In this document: in pieces, positions 23,848 to 31,114 of the stretch
Layout of the letters: every line of letters begins with the position of its first letter
Numbering within the stretch: position 1 is the first letter of the stretch
Source of the DNA: Actinomycetospora soli
Lineage (GTDB): Bacteria > Actinomycetota > Actinomycetes > Mycobacteriales > Pseudonocardiaceae
Length of the DNA stretch: 64,000 nucleotides
Assembly: GCF_021026295.1 (NCBI RefSeq)
Contig: NZ_JAJNDA010000010.1
Span: 1-64,000 of the forward strand
Direction of reading: 5' to 3'
The notes under the pieces: model-generated
Databases searched by the model: none
The model's input: only the letters and a program-made list of their open reading frames with translations
What the model was told of the DNA's origin: nothing
Position numbers and translations under genes: made by a program

Positions 23848-25143
23848 TCAGTCCGGCACGGCGAGCCGGGGACCGGCCGCGAGCAGTGCGAACCACGGCC
23901 GCCCGATCGGCAGCACCTGGCCGCGGGCGTACCCGAGCGCGCGGAGGGCCTCGTCGTCGGCGACCGGGAAGCCGAGGCCGGCGTCGACCAGCACCATCCC
24001 CTCGTCGACCGCGCGGCCCGACGGCCGCGTCGCCGCGTCGAACTCCGGCGGTGCCAGCAGCGCCCCGGCGCCCGGCGGGACGTGCCAGGTCACGCGCACC
24101 GACCGTGCCCCGCCGGCGAGCAGGCGCTCCGGCCCGGGCCCCAGACCGGGCGCCGCGACGCCGCCGAGCACCTGCAGGGTCGGGTCGTCGCCGCCGCGGG
24201 TCACGCACGGCACGGCGGCGTCCTCGCGGTCGGGCACCACCGGAGGCGCGCTCGGCACGTCCACGATCCCGACGACGGGTCCGGCCGGGAGCCGCAGGAC
24301 CTCGTCCGCGACGACGGTGCGCTCCGGGGCGGGCAGCAGCCGCGCGGTGGTCTCGTCGGCGACGAGCCGCGCCCGGCCGCGGTCGAGGACGTAGCGGGCA
24401 CCCTCGGTGGTGGCGACCACGGGCCCGGGTGCCGCGCGCGGGGACAGGGTGCCCGCGCGGGGGAGCAGCCCGAGCCACGGCCCGGGGACCTCCCGCACCT
24501 GGCCGGGCGACCAGCCGAGCAGCGGCAGGGCCTGCGGGTCGACGAGGTGGGTGCGGCCACCGGCGATCAGCACGGTGTCCGAGGTGCCGGACGCGCGGGC
24601 GAGGAACCCGGTGAACGCCGTCGCGGGGCCGACGACCGGGCCGACGTGGACGGCGACCTGGTCCGGGGCGTCGCGATCCGGCCCCGTCACGCAGGCCGCG
24701 AGCGGGACGGGGCCCGCGACCGCGGGCGGGAGCTGCGGCGACCCGTCGTCGGGAAGGGCGGTCCCGACGGGCACGGTGAGGACGCGCGCGTGCGGGACGA
24801 GGACCGGCTCGCCGCGGCGGCCGCCCGCGAGCAGGGCGGCGGTGAGCGTCGGCGCCGGGCGCAGCAGGCCGTCGGTGGCGAGGTAGCGCGCGCCGGTCTC
24901 GCGGTCGAGGACGACGGTGCCCTCGTCGCGCCAGCCGTCGGGGGCGCGGTCGGTGAGGAACGCGGTGGCCGCGGACACCGCCGCGACGAGGACCACGACG
25001 ACGAGCCCCGCGAGCAGCGCGGCGTTCGGGCGGCGGACGACGTCCTCCACCGCGAGGTCGTCCCCGCGCACCAGGGCGGCCACGCCCCGGCGGCGCTGGA
25101 AGTCCTCGGACTCGATGAGCTCCCGTCGGCCCGCCACGGGCAC
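23848..25143 (-). CDS. eccB: Type VII secretion protein EccB
   Basis: A 431-residue EccB. A short cytoplasmic N-terminus (RRELIESEDFQRRRG) precedes one membrane helix (about 40-62) and a large external domain built of EccB repeats, here seen in repeated LPLLGWSPGQVREVPGPW- and LRALGYARGQVLPIGRPW-like segments. EccB is the periplasm-facing core subunit of the ESX complex. The start is a GTG at 25143, with a second GTG two codons later equally possible; neither has a strong Shine-Dalgarno sequence. The upstream gap to the formyltransferase gene holds an iron-box-like palindrome at 25228-25246. Confidence 0.9.
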   Translation of the reverse strand: MPVAGRRELIESEDFQRRRGVAALVRGDDLAVEDVVRRPNAALLAGLVVVVLVAAVSAATAFLTDRAPDGWRDEGTVVLDRETGARYLATDGLLRPAPTLTAALLAGGRRGEPVLVPHARVLTVPVGTALPDDGSPQLPPAVAGPVPLAACVTGPDRDAPDQVAVHVGPVVGPATAFTGFLARASGTSDTVLIAGGRTHLVDPQALPLLGWSPGQVREVPGPWLGLLPRAGTLSPRAAPGPVVATTEGARYVLDRGRARLVADETTARLLPAPERTVVADEVLRLPAGPVVGIVDVPSAPPVVPDREDAAVPCVTRGGDDPTLQVLGGVAAPGLGPGPERLLAGGARSVRVTWHVPPGAGALLAPPEFDAATRPSGRAVDEGMVLVDAGLGFPVADDEALRALGYARGQVLPIGRPWFALLAAGPRLAVPD

Positions 25144-25227
25144 CGACGATGACGGACGCGCCCGCGCGGTGGTGGCGGTTCGGGAGAACCCATCTCACAT
25201 CGCGGCCCGCGACGAGCCGATCTCTGC

Positions 25228-25246
25228 TTAGGTGAGCCTCACCTGA
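25228..25246. promoter_or_regulatory. IdeR/DtxR-like iron box in the eccB-formyltransferase gap
   Basis: TTAGGTGAGCCTCACCTGA matches 16 of 19 positions of the classical iron box and has a perfect AGGTGAG/CTCACCT palindrome around one central base. It ends 23 bases before the formyltransferase GTG and lies 85 bases upstream of eccB, so a dimeric repressor bound here could act on either gene. TAGGTG inside it could serve as a -10 element. Confidence 0.65.
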
Positions 25247-25269
25247 CCGGCGGGGGCGAGGAGGCGACC

Positions 25270-26211
25270 GTGCGCGTGGTGCTGTTCGGCTACCAGAAGT
25301 GGGGAGCGAGGCTCCTGCAGAGCCTGCTCGAGAGCCGGCACGAGGTGGTGCTCTGCGTGAGCCACCCGGAGAGCCTCGGGGAGCACGAGCCGGCCATCTT
25401 CCAGGAGCCGGTGGCCGACCTCGCGCGGCAGCACGACATCTCGGTGGTCTACCGCGACAAGGCCGTCGACGACGAGCTCGTCGCCGCCATCGCCGAGCAC
25501 GGCGGCGAGATCGGGGTCGCCTGCAACTGGCGCACCTGGATCTCGCCGAAGGTGTTCTCCGCGCCCACCCGCGGCACCGTGAACACCCACGACGCGCTGC
25601 TGCCGAAGTACGCGGGGTTCTCCCCGCTGAACTGGGCGCTGATCAACGGCGAGTCGCAGGTCGGGATCACGGCGCACTGGATGGACGCCGACCTCGACCG
25701 CGGCGACATCATCACGCAGCGCACCGTGCCGGTGACGCCCACCGACACCACCGAGGACCTGTTCTTCCGCACCGTCGACCTGTTCGGCCCGCTCACGCTC
25801 GACGCCCTCGACCGCGTCGAGTTCGGCCCGTTCGACTGGCTGCGCCAGGACCCCGAGCACGCCAGCTTCTTCCACCGGCGCGCCGACCGGGACAACCGGA
25901 TCCCGTGGGACCGGCCCGCGAAGGACCTGGTCAACCTGGTCCGCGCGCAGACCGGGCCCTACCCCAACGCCTGGTGCCTGCACGAGGGACGGCGCCTGCG
26001 CGTGCTCGAGGCGAGCGTCTCGCGGAACCGCTGCGGCGGCACGAACGGCCGGGTGTTCGCCCGCGAGGGGTCGGGCGTGATCGTCGTGGCCGGTCCCGAG
26101 GCGTGGCGCGGGGACCAGCACGGCCTGGTGCTGCAGCGGGTGAAGGACGAGAACGACGTCGAACACGTGGCGGGCGACTGGTTCCGCCGCATGGGCGACT
26201 ACCTCGACTGA
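25270..26211 (+). CDS. Siderophore-type methionyl-tRNA formyltransferase homologue
   Basis: A 313-residue formyl-transferase-fold protein using 10-formyl-tetrahydrofolate. The catalytic loop is HDALLPKYAGFSPLNWAL, with the HAL-P-Y pattern of the family, followed by ITAHWMDADLDRGDI containing the conserved HxMxxxxDxGD. A short C-terminal domain (about 215-313) resembles that of Fmt. Standalone homologues in actinomycete siderophore clusters formylate N5-hydroxyornithine (coelichelin, rhodochelin type). The iron box just upstream supports that reading over a housekeeping Fmt. No NRPS or ornithine hydroxylase is in the window. The GTG at 25270 follows GAGGAGG. Confidence 0.78.
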   Translation: MRVVLFGYQKWGARLLQSLLESRHEVVLCVSHPESLGEHEPAIFQEPVADLARQHDISVVYRDKAVDDELVAAIAEHGGEIGVACNWRTWISPKVFSAPTRGTVNTHDALLPKYAGFSPLNWALINGESQVGITAHWMDADLDRGDIITQRTVPVTPTDTTEDLFFRTVDLFGPLTLDALDRVEFGPFDWLRQDPEHASFFHRRADRDNRIPWDRPAKDLVNLVRAQTGPYPNAWCLHEGRRLRVLEASVSRNRCGGTNGRVFAREGSGVIVVAGPEAWRGDQHGLVLQRVKDENDVEHVAGDWFRRMGDYLD

Positions 26212-26274
26212 AACGTCCGCCACACCATGTGGTGACCCAGCGTCACGATCCGGGTCCGGACAGGTCGACCCGAC

Positions 26275-26727
26275 ATGACCAACAACCGCAAGCGTCTCGC
26301 CGTCCTGGGCGGGGTCCTGCTCGTCCTGGCCGGCGCCGGTGTCGCGTTCGCGGCGTACCTGTCCACCGGGACCGGGACCGGGGAGACGACCTCGACCGTC
26401 GCCGTGAACTCGACCATCAAGCCGAGCTCGCGGGGCACGGCGCTCTACCCCGGGGCGTCGACGCCCTACACGGTCACGATCAACAACCCGAACCCGTACC
26501 CGGTGAAGGTCGTGAGCATCACCGCCAGCTCGTCGGCGGCCGCCGGCACGTGCCCGGCCGGCACGGTGACCAGCCCCGGCCTGACGAACCCGCCCGGCAC
26601 GATCGCGCCGAACGGGACCGCGGACTACACCCTGACCGCGACCATGATCAACGACCCCGACAACAGCTGTCAGGGCAAGACCTTCACGATGCAGCTGGAC
26701 GCCAACCTCGCGTCCGCGGCGGGGTGA
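26275..26727 (+). CDS. Exported surface protein with SipW-like N-terminus, first of three
   Basis: A 150-residue protein. After MTNNRKR comes a hydrophobic segment (8-27, ending VAFAAY) like the SipW-dependent or alternate-type signal peptides of actinobacterial surface proteins. The mature part is a Thr/Ser/Gly-rich beta domain with INNPNPYPVKV and two cysteines (CPAG and CQGK) that could form a disulphide. The ATG is at 26275. The stop overlaps the GTG start of the next gene as GTGA, so translation is coupled. Function unknown; a structural or fibre-like role is a guess. Confidence 0.6.
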   Translation: MTNNRKRLAVLGGVLLVLAGAGVAFAAYLSTGTGTGETTSTVAVNSTIKPSSRGTALYPGASTPYTVTINNPNPYPVKVVSITASSSAAAGTCPAGTVTSPGLTNPPGTIAPNGTADYTLTATMINDPDNSCQGKTFTMQLDANLASAAG

Positions 26728-27707
26728 AGGTCGACTCGCTGCTCCAGCGGGAGGGGCGGGACCCGGTCGAGCGGACGGGTCCCATCCCGCTGCCGGGCAG
26801 GCGCCCCCGCCACCTCGCGGGCCCGCCGCGGGGGCGTCCGGTCCACCCGGAGGCGGTCACCGAGCCGATCCGGGTCGCCGGACCCACCGCGGCTCCCGGA
26901 CGCCCCGGCGCCCGCTTCGCCGTGCCCCCCGGGGCGTTCCCGGTGCCGACCGACGTGGCCGGGGACGTGGCACCGGACGCGGCGCGACCCGCCGTCGGGA
27001 CCCCCTCCCCGGCGGTGCCGCGCGAGCGCGACCCGCGGCCGACCCCGGCCGGGGGCGTCCCGGTCGGCCCGGCGCTGCCGCGTGGGCGCGACGCCCGTCC
27101 CGCCCCACCCCGCCGTCCCGACGACGGGCCGCCCGCGGTCCGTCGCGTGCCCGATCCGGAGGCCCCCGTGGCCGTGACCCCCGAGCGGCAGGAACGTCCG
27201 GTGCGATCCCGCCGGCGACGCTGGTTCCGCCGCAGCCGGACCACGCTCGTCGTCGTGCTCGCCCTGCTCGCGGCGGCCGCCGCCGCGGCGGGCGTGGCCG
27301 TCGCGGCCTGGTTCGCCTCCGGCTCGGGGAGCCCCGGTCTGGACGGACGCACGGCCCTCGCCCCGACCACGACCGCCGTGGCCGGCAGCGCGGTGACGAC
27401 CGGGCTGCTCACCCCCGGGAGCACCGGCACGGCCGTCCTGTCCGTGAGCAACCCGAACCCCTACCGGGTGCGGGTCACGACGATCGCGCCGGCCGGTGCC
27501 GCGACGGCGAGCGGCGGGACCGGGACGTGCGCCACGACCGGGGTCGCGTTCGTCGCCCAGAGCCCGACCGGCGTCGTCCTCGCGCCCGCCGCGGGCACCA
27601 CGCTCACCCTGCCCGGCGCGGTGGGCATGTCGACCGCCTCGGAGACCGGGTGCCAGGGGGCGACGTTCTCGGTGCCCGTCACCGTGACGGTGGTGAGTGC
27701 GCCGTGA
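26724..27707 (+). CDS. Membrane-anchored surface protein with proline-rich tail, second of three
   Basis: A 327-residue protein. Residues 1-165 are Pro/Arg-rich and disordered, probably cytoplasmic. A basic patch (RSRRRRWFRRSR) precedes one membrane helix (about 172-195), and the external domain repeats the layout of the preceding gene: SNPNPYRVRVTTI and two cysteines (GTCATTG, GCQGATF). The matching NPNPY motif shows the two external domains are related. The GTG at 26724 overlaps the preceding stop; its own stop overlaps the next GTG. Function unknown. Confidence 0.6.
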   Translation: MKVDSLLQREGRDPVERTGPIPLPGRRPRHLAGPPRGRPVHPEAVTEPIRVAGPTAAPGRPGARFAVPPGAFPVPTDVAGDVAPDAARPAVGTPSPAVPRERDPRPTPAGGVPVGPALPRGRDARPAPPRRPDDGPPAVRRVPDPEAPVAVTPERQERPVRSRRRRWFRRSRTTLVVVLALLAAAAAAAGVAVAAWFASGSGSPGLDGRTALAPTTTAVAGSAVTTGLLTPGSTGTAVLSVSNPNPYRVRVTTIAPAGAATASGGTGTCATTGVAFVAQSPTGVVLAPAAGTTLTLPGAVGMSTASETGCQGATFSVPVTVTVVSAP

Positions 27708-28369
27708 CCCGGCTGCTGGTGGCGGTCACGACGGTGCTCGGGCTGCTCGCGGGCGGTGGCGTCGCCTGGGCGGCGTGGACGAGCAGCGGCCCGGGCAGTG
27801 CGACGGCCCGCGCGAACGCGCTCGGCACGACGACGGCGAGCGCGACGGCCTGGACCTGCGGCGGGCTGCTCGGCACGTCCCGCTTCGCCGCCGACGGCGG
27901 GGCGCTCGAGGCGTTCCCCGGACAGGCGGTCACCACGACCACCACGGCCACCCCGCGCGCGGCCACCACGACCACGAGCACCCCGGCGCCGGCCGCCACC
28001 ACCACGACCCCGGCGGCCACCACCTCGGGCACGCCGACGACCACCACCACGGCCGCGCCGACGACCACCACCACGACCGTCGCCCCCACCACGTCCACCA
28101 CCGGTGTGGTGACCGGCCTCGGGGCCGTCGCGTCGACCCTGAGCTGGACGGCCGCGACCGCGGCGACCGCCTACCAGTTCCAGGCCGCGACGGCCGCCGA
28201 CTTCGCCGCGCCGGTCGCGGCCGGCACCACGAGCGCCCTGTCGACCACGGTCACCGTCCGCGCGATCGTGCGCACCACCGTGTACCTGCGGGTGCGGGCC
28301 ACGGCGGGTGCCTGGACCGGGCCGTGGAGCCCCACGCTGACGACGACCGCCGGACCGTGCCTGCTGTGA
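27704..28369 (+). CDS. Secreted protein with Thr-rich linker and FN3-like domain, third of three
   Basis: A 221-residue protein. A signal-like hydrophobic segment (3-24, ending VAWAAW) is followed by a short domain with one cysteine (TCGG), a threonine/alanine-rich linker of about 55 residues (runs such as TTTTTT) and a C-terminal fibronectin-III-like domain (LSWTAATAATAYQFQ, VYLRVRATAG, WSPTLT). The linker is the kind often glycosylated in actinomycete surface proteins. The GTG at 27704 overlaps the upstream TGA (GTGA). The three genes form one coupled operon; no SipW signal peptidase gene is present nearby. Confidence 0.6.
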   Translation: MTRLLVAVTTVLGLLAGGGVAWAAWTSSGPGSATARANALGTTTASATAWTCGGLLGTSRFAADGGALEAFPGQAVTTTTTATPRAATTTTSTPAPAATTTTPAATTSGTPTTTTTAAPTTTTTTVAPTTSTTGVVTGLGAVASTLSWTAATAATAYQFQAATAADFAAPVAAGTTSALSTTVTVRAIVRTTVYLRVRATAGAWTGPWSPTLTTTAGPCLL

Positions 28370-28424
28370 CGGTCGTCGTGCGTGGGCACTCGTCGGGGCG
28401 TCCGACGTGGCAGGCTCGACGACC

Positions 28425-28877
28425 ATGAGCCCCACCCACGACCGTCTCTCCGCCGGCCGCGAGGTCGTGTTCGCGAAGGAGGCGAAGGGCCTGAGCTGGC
28501 AGCAGCTCGCCGACGCCCTCGACCGTTCGCTGGTCTGGACGACGTCCGCCCTCCTCGGCCAGCAGCCCCTCGACGCCGAGCAGGCGCAGAAGGTCGGCGG
28601 CCTGCTCGGACTCGACGACGACGCCGTCGCGGCGCTGTCGCTCCCGCCGGTGCGTGGCGAGGCCGCGATCGACCCCACCGAGCCCGTGACCTACCGCCTG
28701 CACGAGGCGCTCCAGGTCTACGGCAGCGCGCTGCACGAGCTGATCCGCGAGGAGTTCGGGGACGGGATCATGTCCGCCATCGACTTCAGCCTCTCCTTCG
28801 AGCGCGAGGAGGACCCGAAAGGCGACCGGGTCAAGCTCGTCTGGAGTGGCAAGTTCCTGCCGTACAAGGTCTTCTGA
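28425..28877 (+). CDS. cynS: Cyanate hydratase (cyanase)
   Basis: A 150-residue cyanase, normal length. It converts cyanate plus bicarbonate to CO2 and carbamate, which decays to ammonia. The N-terminal helix-turn-helix-like domain (1-75) and the C-terminal active-site domain are both present; the catalytic triad aligns as R91, E94 and S117 (YRLHEAL and GIMSAIDFSL). The ATG at 28425 is used instead of an upstream in-frame start because it gives the family length. Only four bases separate its stop from the idi start. No carbonic anhydrase or cyanate transporter is adjacent. Confidence 0.93.
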   Translation: MSPTHDRLSAGREVVFAKEAKGLSWQQLADALDRSLVWTTSALLGQQPLDAEQAQKVGGLLGLDDDAVAALSLPPVRGEAAIDPTEPVTYRLHEALQVYGSALHELIREEFGDGIMSAIDFSLSFEREEDPKGDRVKLVWSGKFLPYKVF

Positions 28878-28881
28878 GCGC

Positions 28882-29463
28882 GTGACCGAGCTCGTCGTCC
28901 TCCTCGATCCCGACGGTGCCGCCATCGGCACCGCTGCCAAGTCCGAGGTGCACCACGCGGCGACGCCGCTGCACCTCGCCTTCTCCTGCTACCTCGTCGA
29001 CGACGACGGGCGGCTGCTCATGACCCGCCGGGCCGCGCACAAGCGCACCTTCCCCGGCGTCTGGACCAACAGCTTCTGCGGCCACCCCGCGCCCGGGGAG
29101 GCCCTCGACGAGGCGGTCGTCCGCCGCGGTCGTCAGGAACTGGGGCTCGACGTCGGGTCGGTGCGGCTCGTGCTGCCAGGGTTCCGGTACCGCGCCGAGC
29201 AGGACGGCGTCGTCGAGCACGAGATGTGCCCGGTGTTCGTCGCCACCGCCACGGGCGCCCCGGCGCCCGACCCCGCGGAGGTCGACGAGGTGCGGGCCGT
29301 CCCGTGGGCGACTCTGCACGAGGGTGCGCGCGGGGGGTCGTGGCCGGAGCTCTCGCCGTGGTGCGTCGAGCAGGTCGCGCAGCTCGCCGTGCACGGCGAC
29401 CCGGCACGCTGGCCCACCGGCGACCCGTCGGCGCTCCCGCCGGCGGCACGGCTCAGCTCGTGA
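28882..29463 (+). CDS. idi: Isopentenyl-diphosphate delta-isomerase, type I
   Basis: A 193-residue Nudix-fold isomerase that interconverts IPP and DMAPP for isoprenoid synthesis. Catalytic cysteine C66 lies in NSFCGHP, the acid/metal residues E112 and E114 in VEHEMCPVF, and the metal-binding histidines include HH at 24-25 and H31. The Nudix-like helix is ALDEAVVRRGRQELG. The GTG at 28882 begins four bases after cynS, indicating co-transcription. The type I enzyme needs Mg or Mn and a second divalent ion. There are no other isoprenoid genes in the window. Confidence 0.92.
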   Translation: MTELVVLLDPDGAAIGTAAKSEVHHAATPLHLAFSCYLVDDDGRLLMTRRAAHKRTFPGVWTNSFCGHPAPGEALDEAVVRRGRQELGLDVGSVRLVLPGFRYRAEQDGVVEHEMCPVFVATATGAPAPDPAEVDEVRAVPWATLHEGARGGSWPELSPWCVEQVAQLAVHGDPARWPTGDPSALPPAARLSS

Positions 29464-29467
29464 GGGC

Positions 29468-29920
29468 TCAGCTCGTCGGGGCGTGCCCTGGGTAGGTCCC
29501 GAACTGCCAGTGGTTGCCCTCCGGGTCGAGCAGCGTGCAGTCGTGCGACCCGTAGTCGGTGTCGTAGGGCTCGGCGGGACGGTCCCCCGTCGCTGCGCTC
29601 GCCCCGATCGGCTTCGCCCCGGCGGCGACCGCCCGCGCGAAGACCTCGTCGGTGTGCGCGGCGTCGCGGGTGACCGCGTAGCCGCCGAAGGTGCCGGGGG
29701 CGAGCGACCACGCGCGGCCGGAGTCGTCCTCGCGCTCCTGCCCGAGCATGATCCCGCCGCCGGGCGGCCAGGCGAGCTCGGCGTGGTGGATCACGCCCTG
29801 CTCGTCGGCATACACGACGCTCTCGGTGAAGCCGAACGCCGCGACGTAGAAGTCGACGAGGGCGCGCGCGTCGCGGGCGCGCAGGGTGGGCCAGACCTGG
29901 GGTGCCGGTGCGGTGCTCAT
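29468..29920 (-). CDS. VOC family (glyoxalase-like) protein
   Basis: A 150-residue single-domain VOC protein with two beta-alpha-beta modules: WPTLRARDARALVDFYVAAF, the family-typical start, and the C-terminal DYGSHDCTLLDPEGNHWQFG. The sequence resembles PhnB/bleomycin-resistance-like members. It might bind a small hydrophobic or aldehyde-derived compound, but no substrate is evident. The ATG at 29918-29920 overlaps the stop of the upstream AraC-type gene by four bases (ATGA), so the two are translationally coupled and probably function together. Confidence 0.78.
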   Translation of the reverse strand: MSTAPAPQVWPTLRARDARALVDFYVAAFGFTESVVYADEQGVIHHAELAWPPGGGIMLGQEREDDSGRAWSLAPGTFGGYAVTRDAAHTDEVFARAVAAGAKPIGASAATGDRPAEPYDTDYGSHDCTLLDPEGNHWQFGTYPGHAPTS

Positions 29921-30732
29921 GCCGCCGAGGATGGCCCGTCCGCCTGCGGCCCGTCTTGGACGGATCCGACCAGGCCGCCGTGGACCTCCTCGGCCACCCA
30001 CGTCGTCGCGCTGCAGCCCGCGAGCGCCCGGAACTCGCGGGCGAGGTGGGCCTGGTCGGCGTAGCCGTGGTCGGCGGCGACCCCGGCGAGGTCCAGCGCC
30101 CCGAGCCCGGCCCGGCGCGCGATCTCCCGCCGGACCCGGTCGAAGCGCGCCATCCGGCCCGCCACCGACGGACGGACCCCGAACTCGGCCGCGAACCGGC
30201 GCGAGAGGTGGTCGGTGCTCCAGCCGACCTCCCGCGCCACGTCCCGCACCGACCCGCCGTCCTGCACCCGGCCCCAGGCGTGCCGGAGTTCGGCGACGGC
30301 CCGGGGTCCGTCGTCGTGCGTGCGGAGCAGCCGCGCGAGGACGTCGTCGAGGGCGGCGAGCCGGGCAGGCCAGGTGGCGCCGGCGTCCACGCGCTCGCAC
30401 AGTTCCCCGCCGATCCGGCCGACCACGTCGGCGGCCTCGACCGAGTGGCCGGCCAGCGCCGCGGCGGGCAGGCCGAACAGGGCGCGGGCCGCGAGCGGGT
30501 GCACGGAGACGTGGATGCCGGCCTGGTGGCCCGGGTGCACGATCGTGCCCGGCTCGTCGTGCAGGCCGGCGAGGCAGGCGCGGAAGTCCGAGCACCCGCC
30601 GTCGGGACGACGCATCCGCAGCGGCTCGTCGACGGGGACGACGAACGTGAGGAAGGGCGAGGGCAGCGCGCGGTGGATGCCCGGCGGCGTGTCGCGGACG
30701 TCGTACACGTGCCGCGTGACGGACCTGCCCAT
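29917..30732 (-). CDS. AraC family transcriptional regulator
   Basis: A 271-residue AraC-type regulator. The N-terminal part (1-150) is a sensor domain of the DUF6597-like kind (VPVDEPLRMRRPDG, HPGHQAGIHVSV), and the C-terminal part (about 155-250) has two helix-turn-helix motifs (VREVGWSTDHLSRRFAAEFG and ADHGYADQAHLAREFRAL). The ATG at 30732 is 58 bases from the divergent monooxygenase gene. It probably controls the coupled VOC gene, with which it overlaps by four bases, and perhaps the divergent gene. Confidence 0.83.
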   Translation of the reverse strand: MGRSVTRHVYDVRDTPPGIHRALPSPFLTFVVPVDEPLRMRRPDGGCSDFRACLAGLHDEPGTIVHPGHQAGIHVSVHPLAARALFGLPAAALAGHSVEAADVVGRIGGELCERVDAGATWPARLAALDDVLARLLRTHDDGPRAVAELRHAWGRVQDGGSVRDVAREVGWSTDHLSRRFAAEFGVRPSVAGRMARFDRVRREIARRAGLGALDLAGVAADHGYADQAHLAREFRALAGCSATTWVAEEVHGGLVGSVQDGPQADGPSSAA

Positions 30733-30790
30733 CCGCACAGTGTGGCGCCGCGGGGGTGTGCCGCAAGGCACTCTCGGGCAGGATCCCCCC

Positions 30791-31114
30791 ATGATCTTCA
30801 TTGCCGTGAAGTGGACGATCAAGCCCGAGTACGCGGACCGCTGGCCGGAGCTCTCGCGCGAGTTCACGCAGGCCACCCGCAACGAGCCGGGCAACATCTT
30901 CTTCGAGTGGAGCAAGTCCCTCGAGGAGGAGAACACCTACCAGCTGGTCGAGGCGTTCCAGGACGACGCCGGCGGCGACCACGTGAACTCCGACCACTTC
31001 AAGAAGTTCGTCGCCGAGGCCCCCGACTACGTGGCCGAGACGCCGAAGATCGTCAGCGTCCAGGGCGTGGACGGCAACGGCTGGGGCGAGATGGGCGAGG
31101 TGCAGCCGCGCTGA
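30791..31114 (+). CDS. Antibiotic biosynthesis monooxygenase (ABM) family protein
   Basis: A 107-residue ferredoxin-like-fold protein (IFIAVKWTIKPEYADRWPEL, FFEWSKSLEEENTYQLVEAF) typical of putative quinol monooxygenases (YgiN/ABM). These small dimers act on quinols or aromatic substrates without a cofactor. The ATG at 30791 begins almost directly after a C-rich run and shows no good Shine-Dalgarno sequence. The stop overlaps the probable start of the amidase by four bases (CTGA). Confidence 0.8.
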   Translation: MIFIAVKWTIKPEYADRWPELSREFTQATRNEPGNIFFEWSKSLEEENTYQLVEAFQDDAGGDHVNSDHFKKFVAEAPDYVAETPKIVSVQGVDGNGWGEMGEVQPR

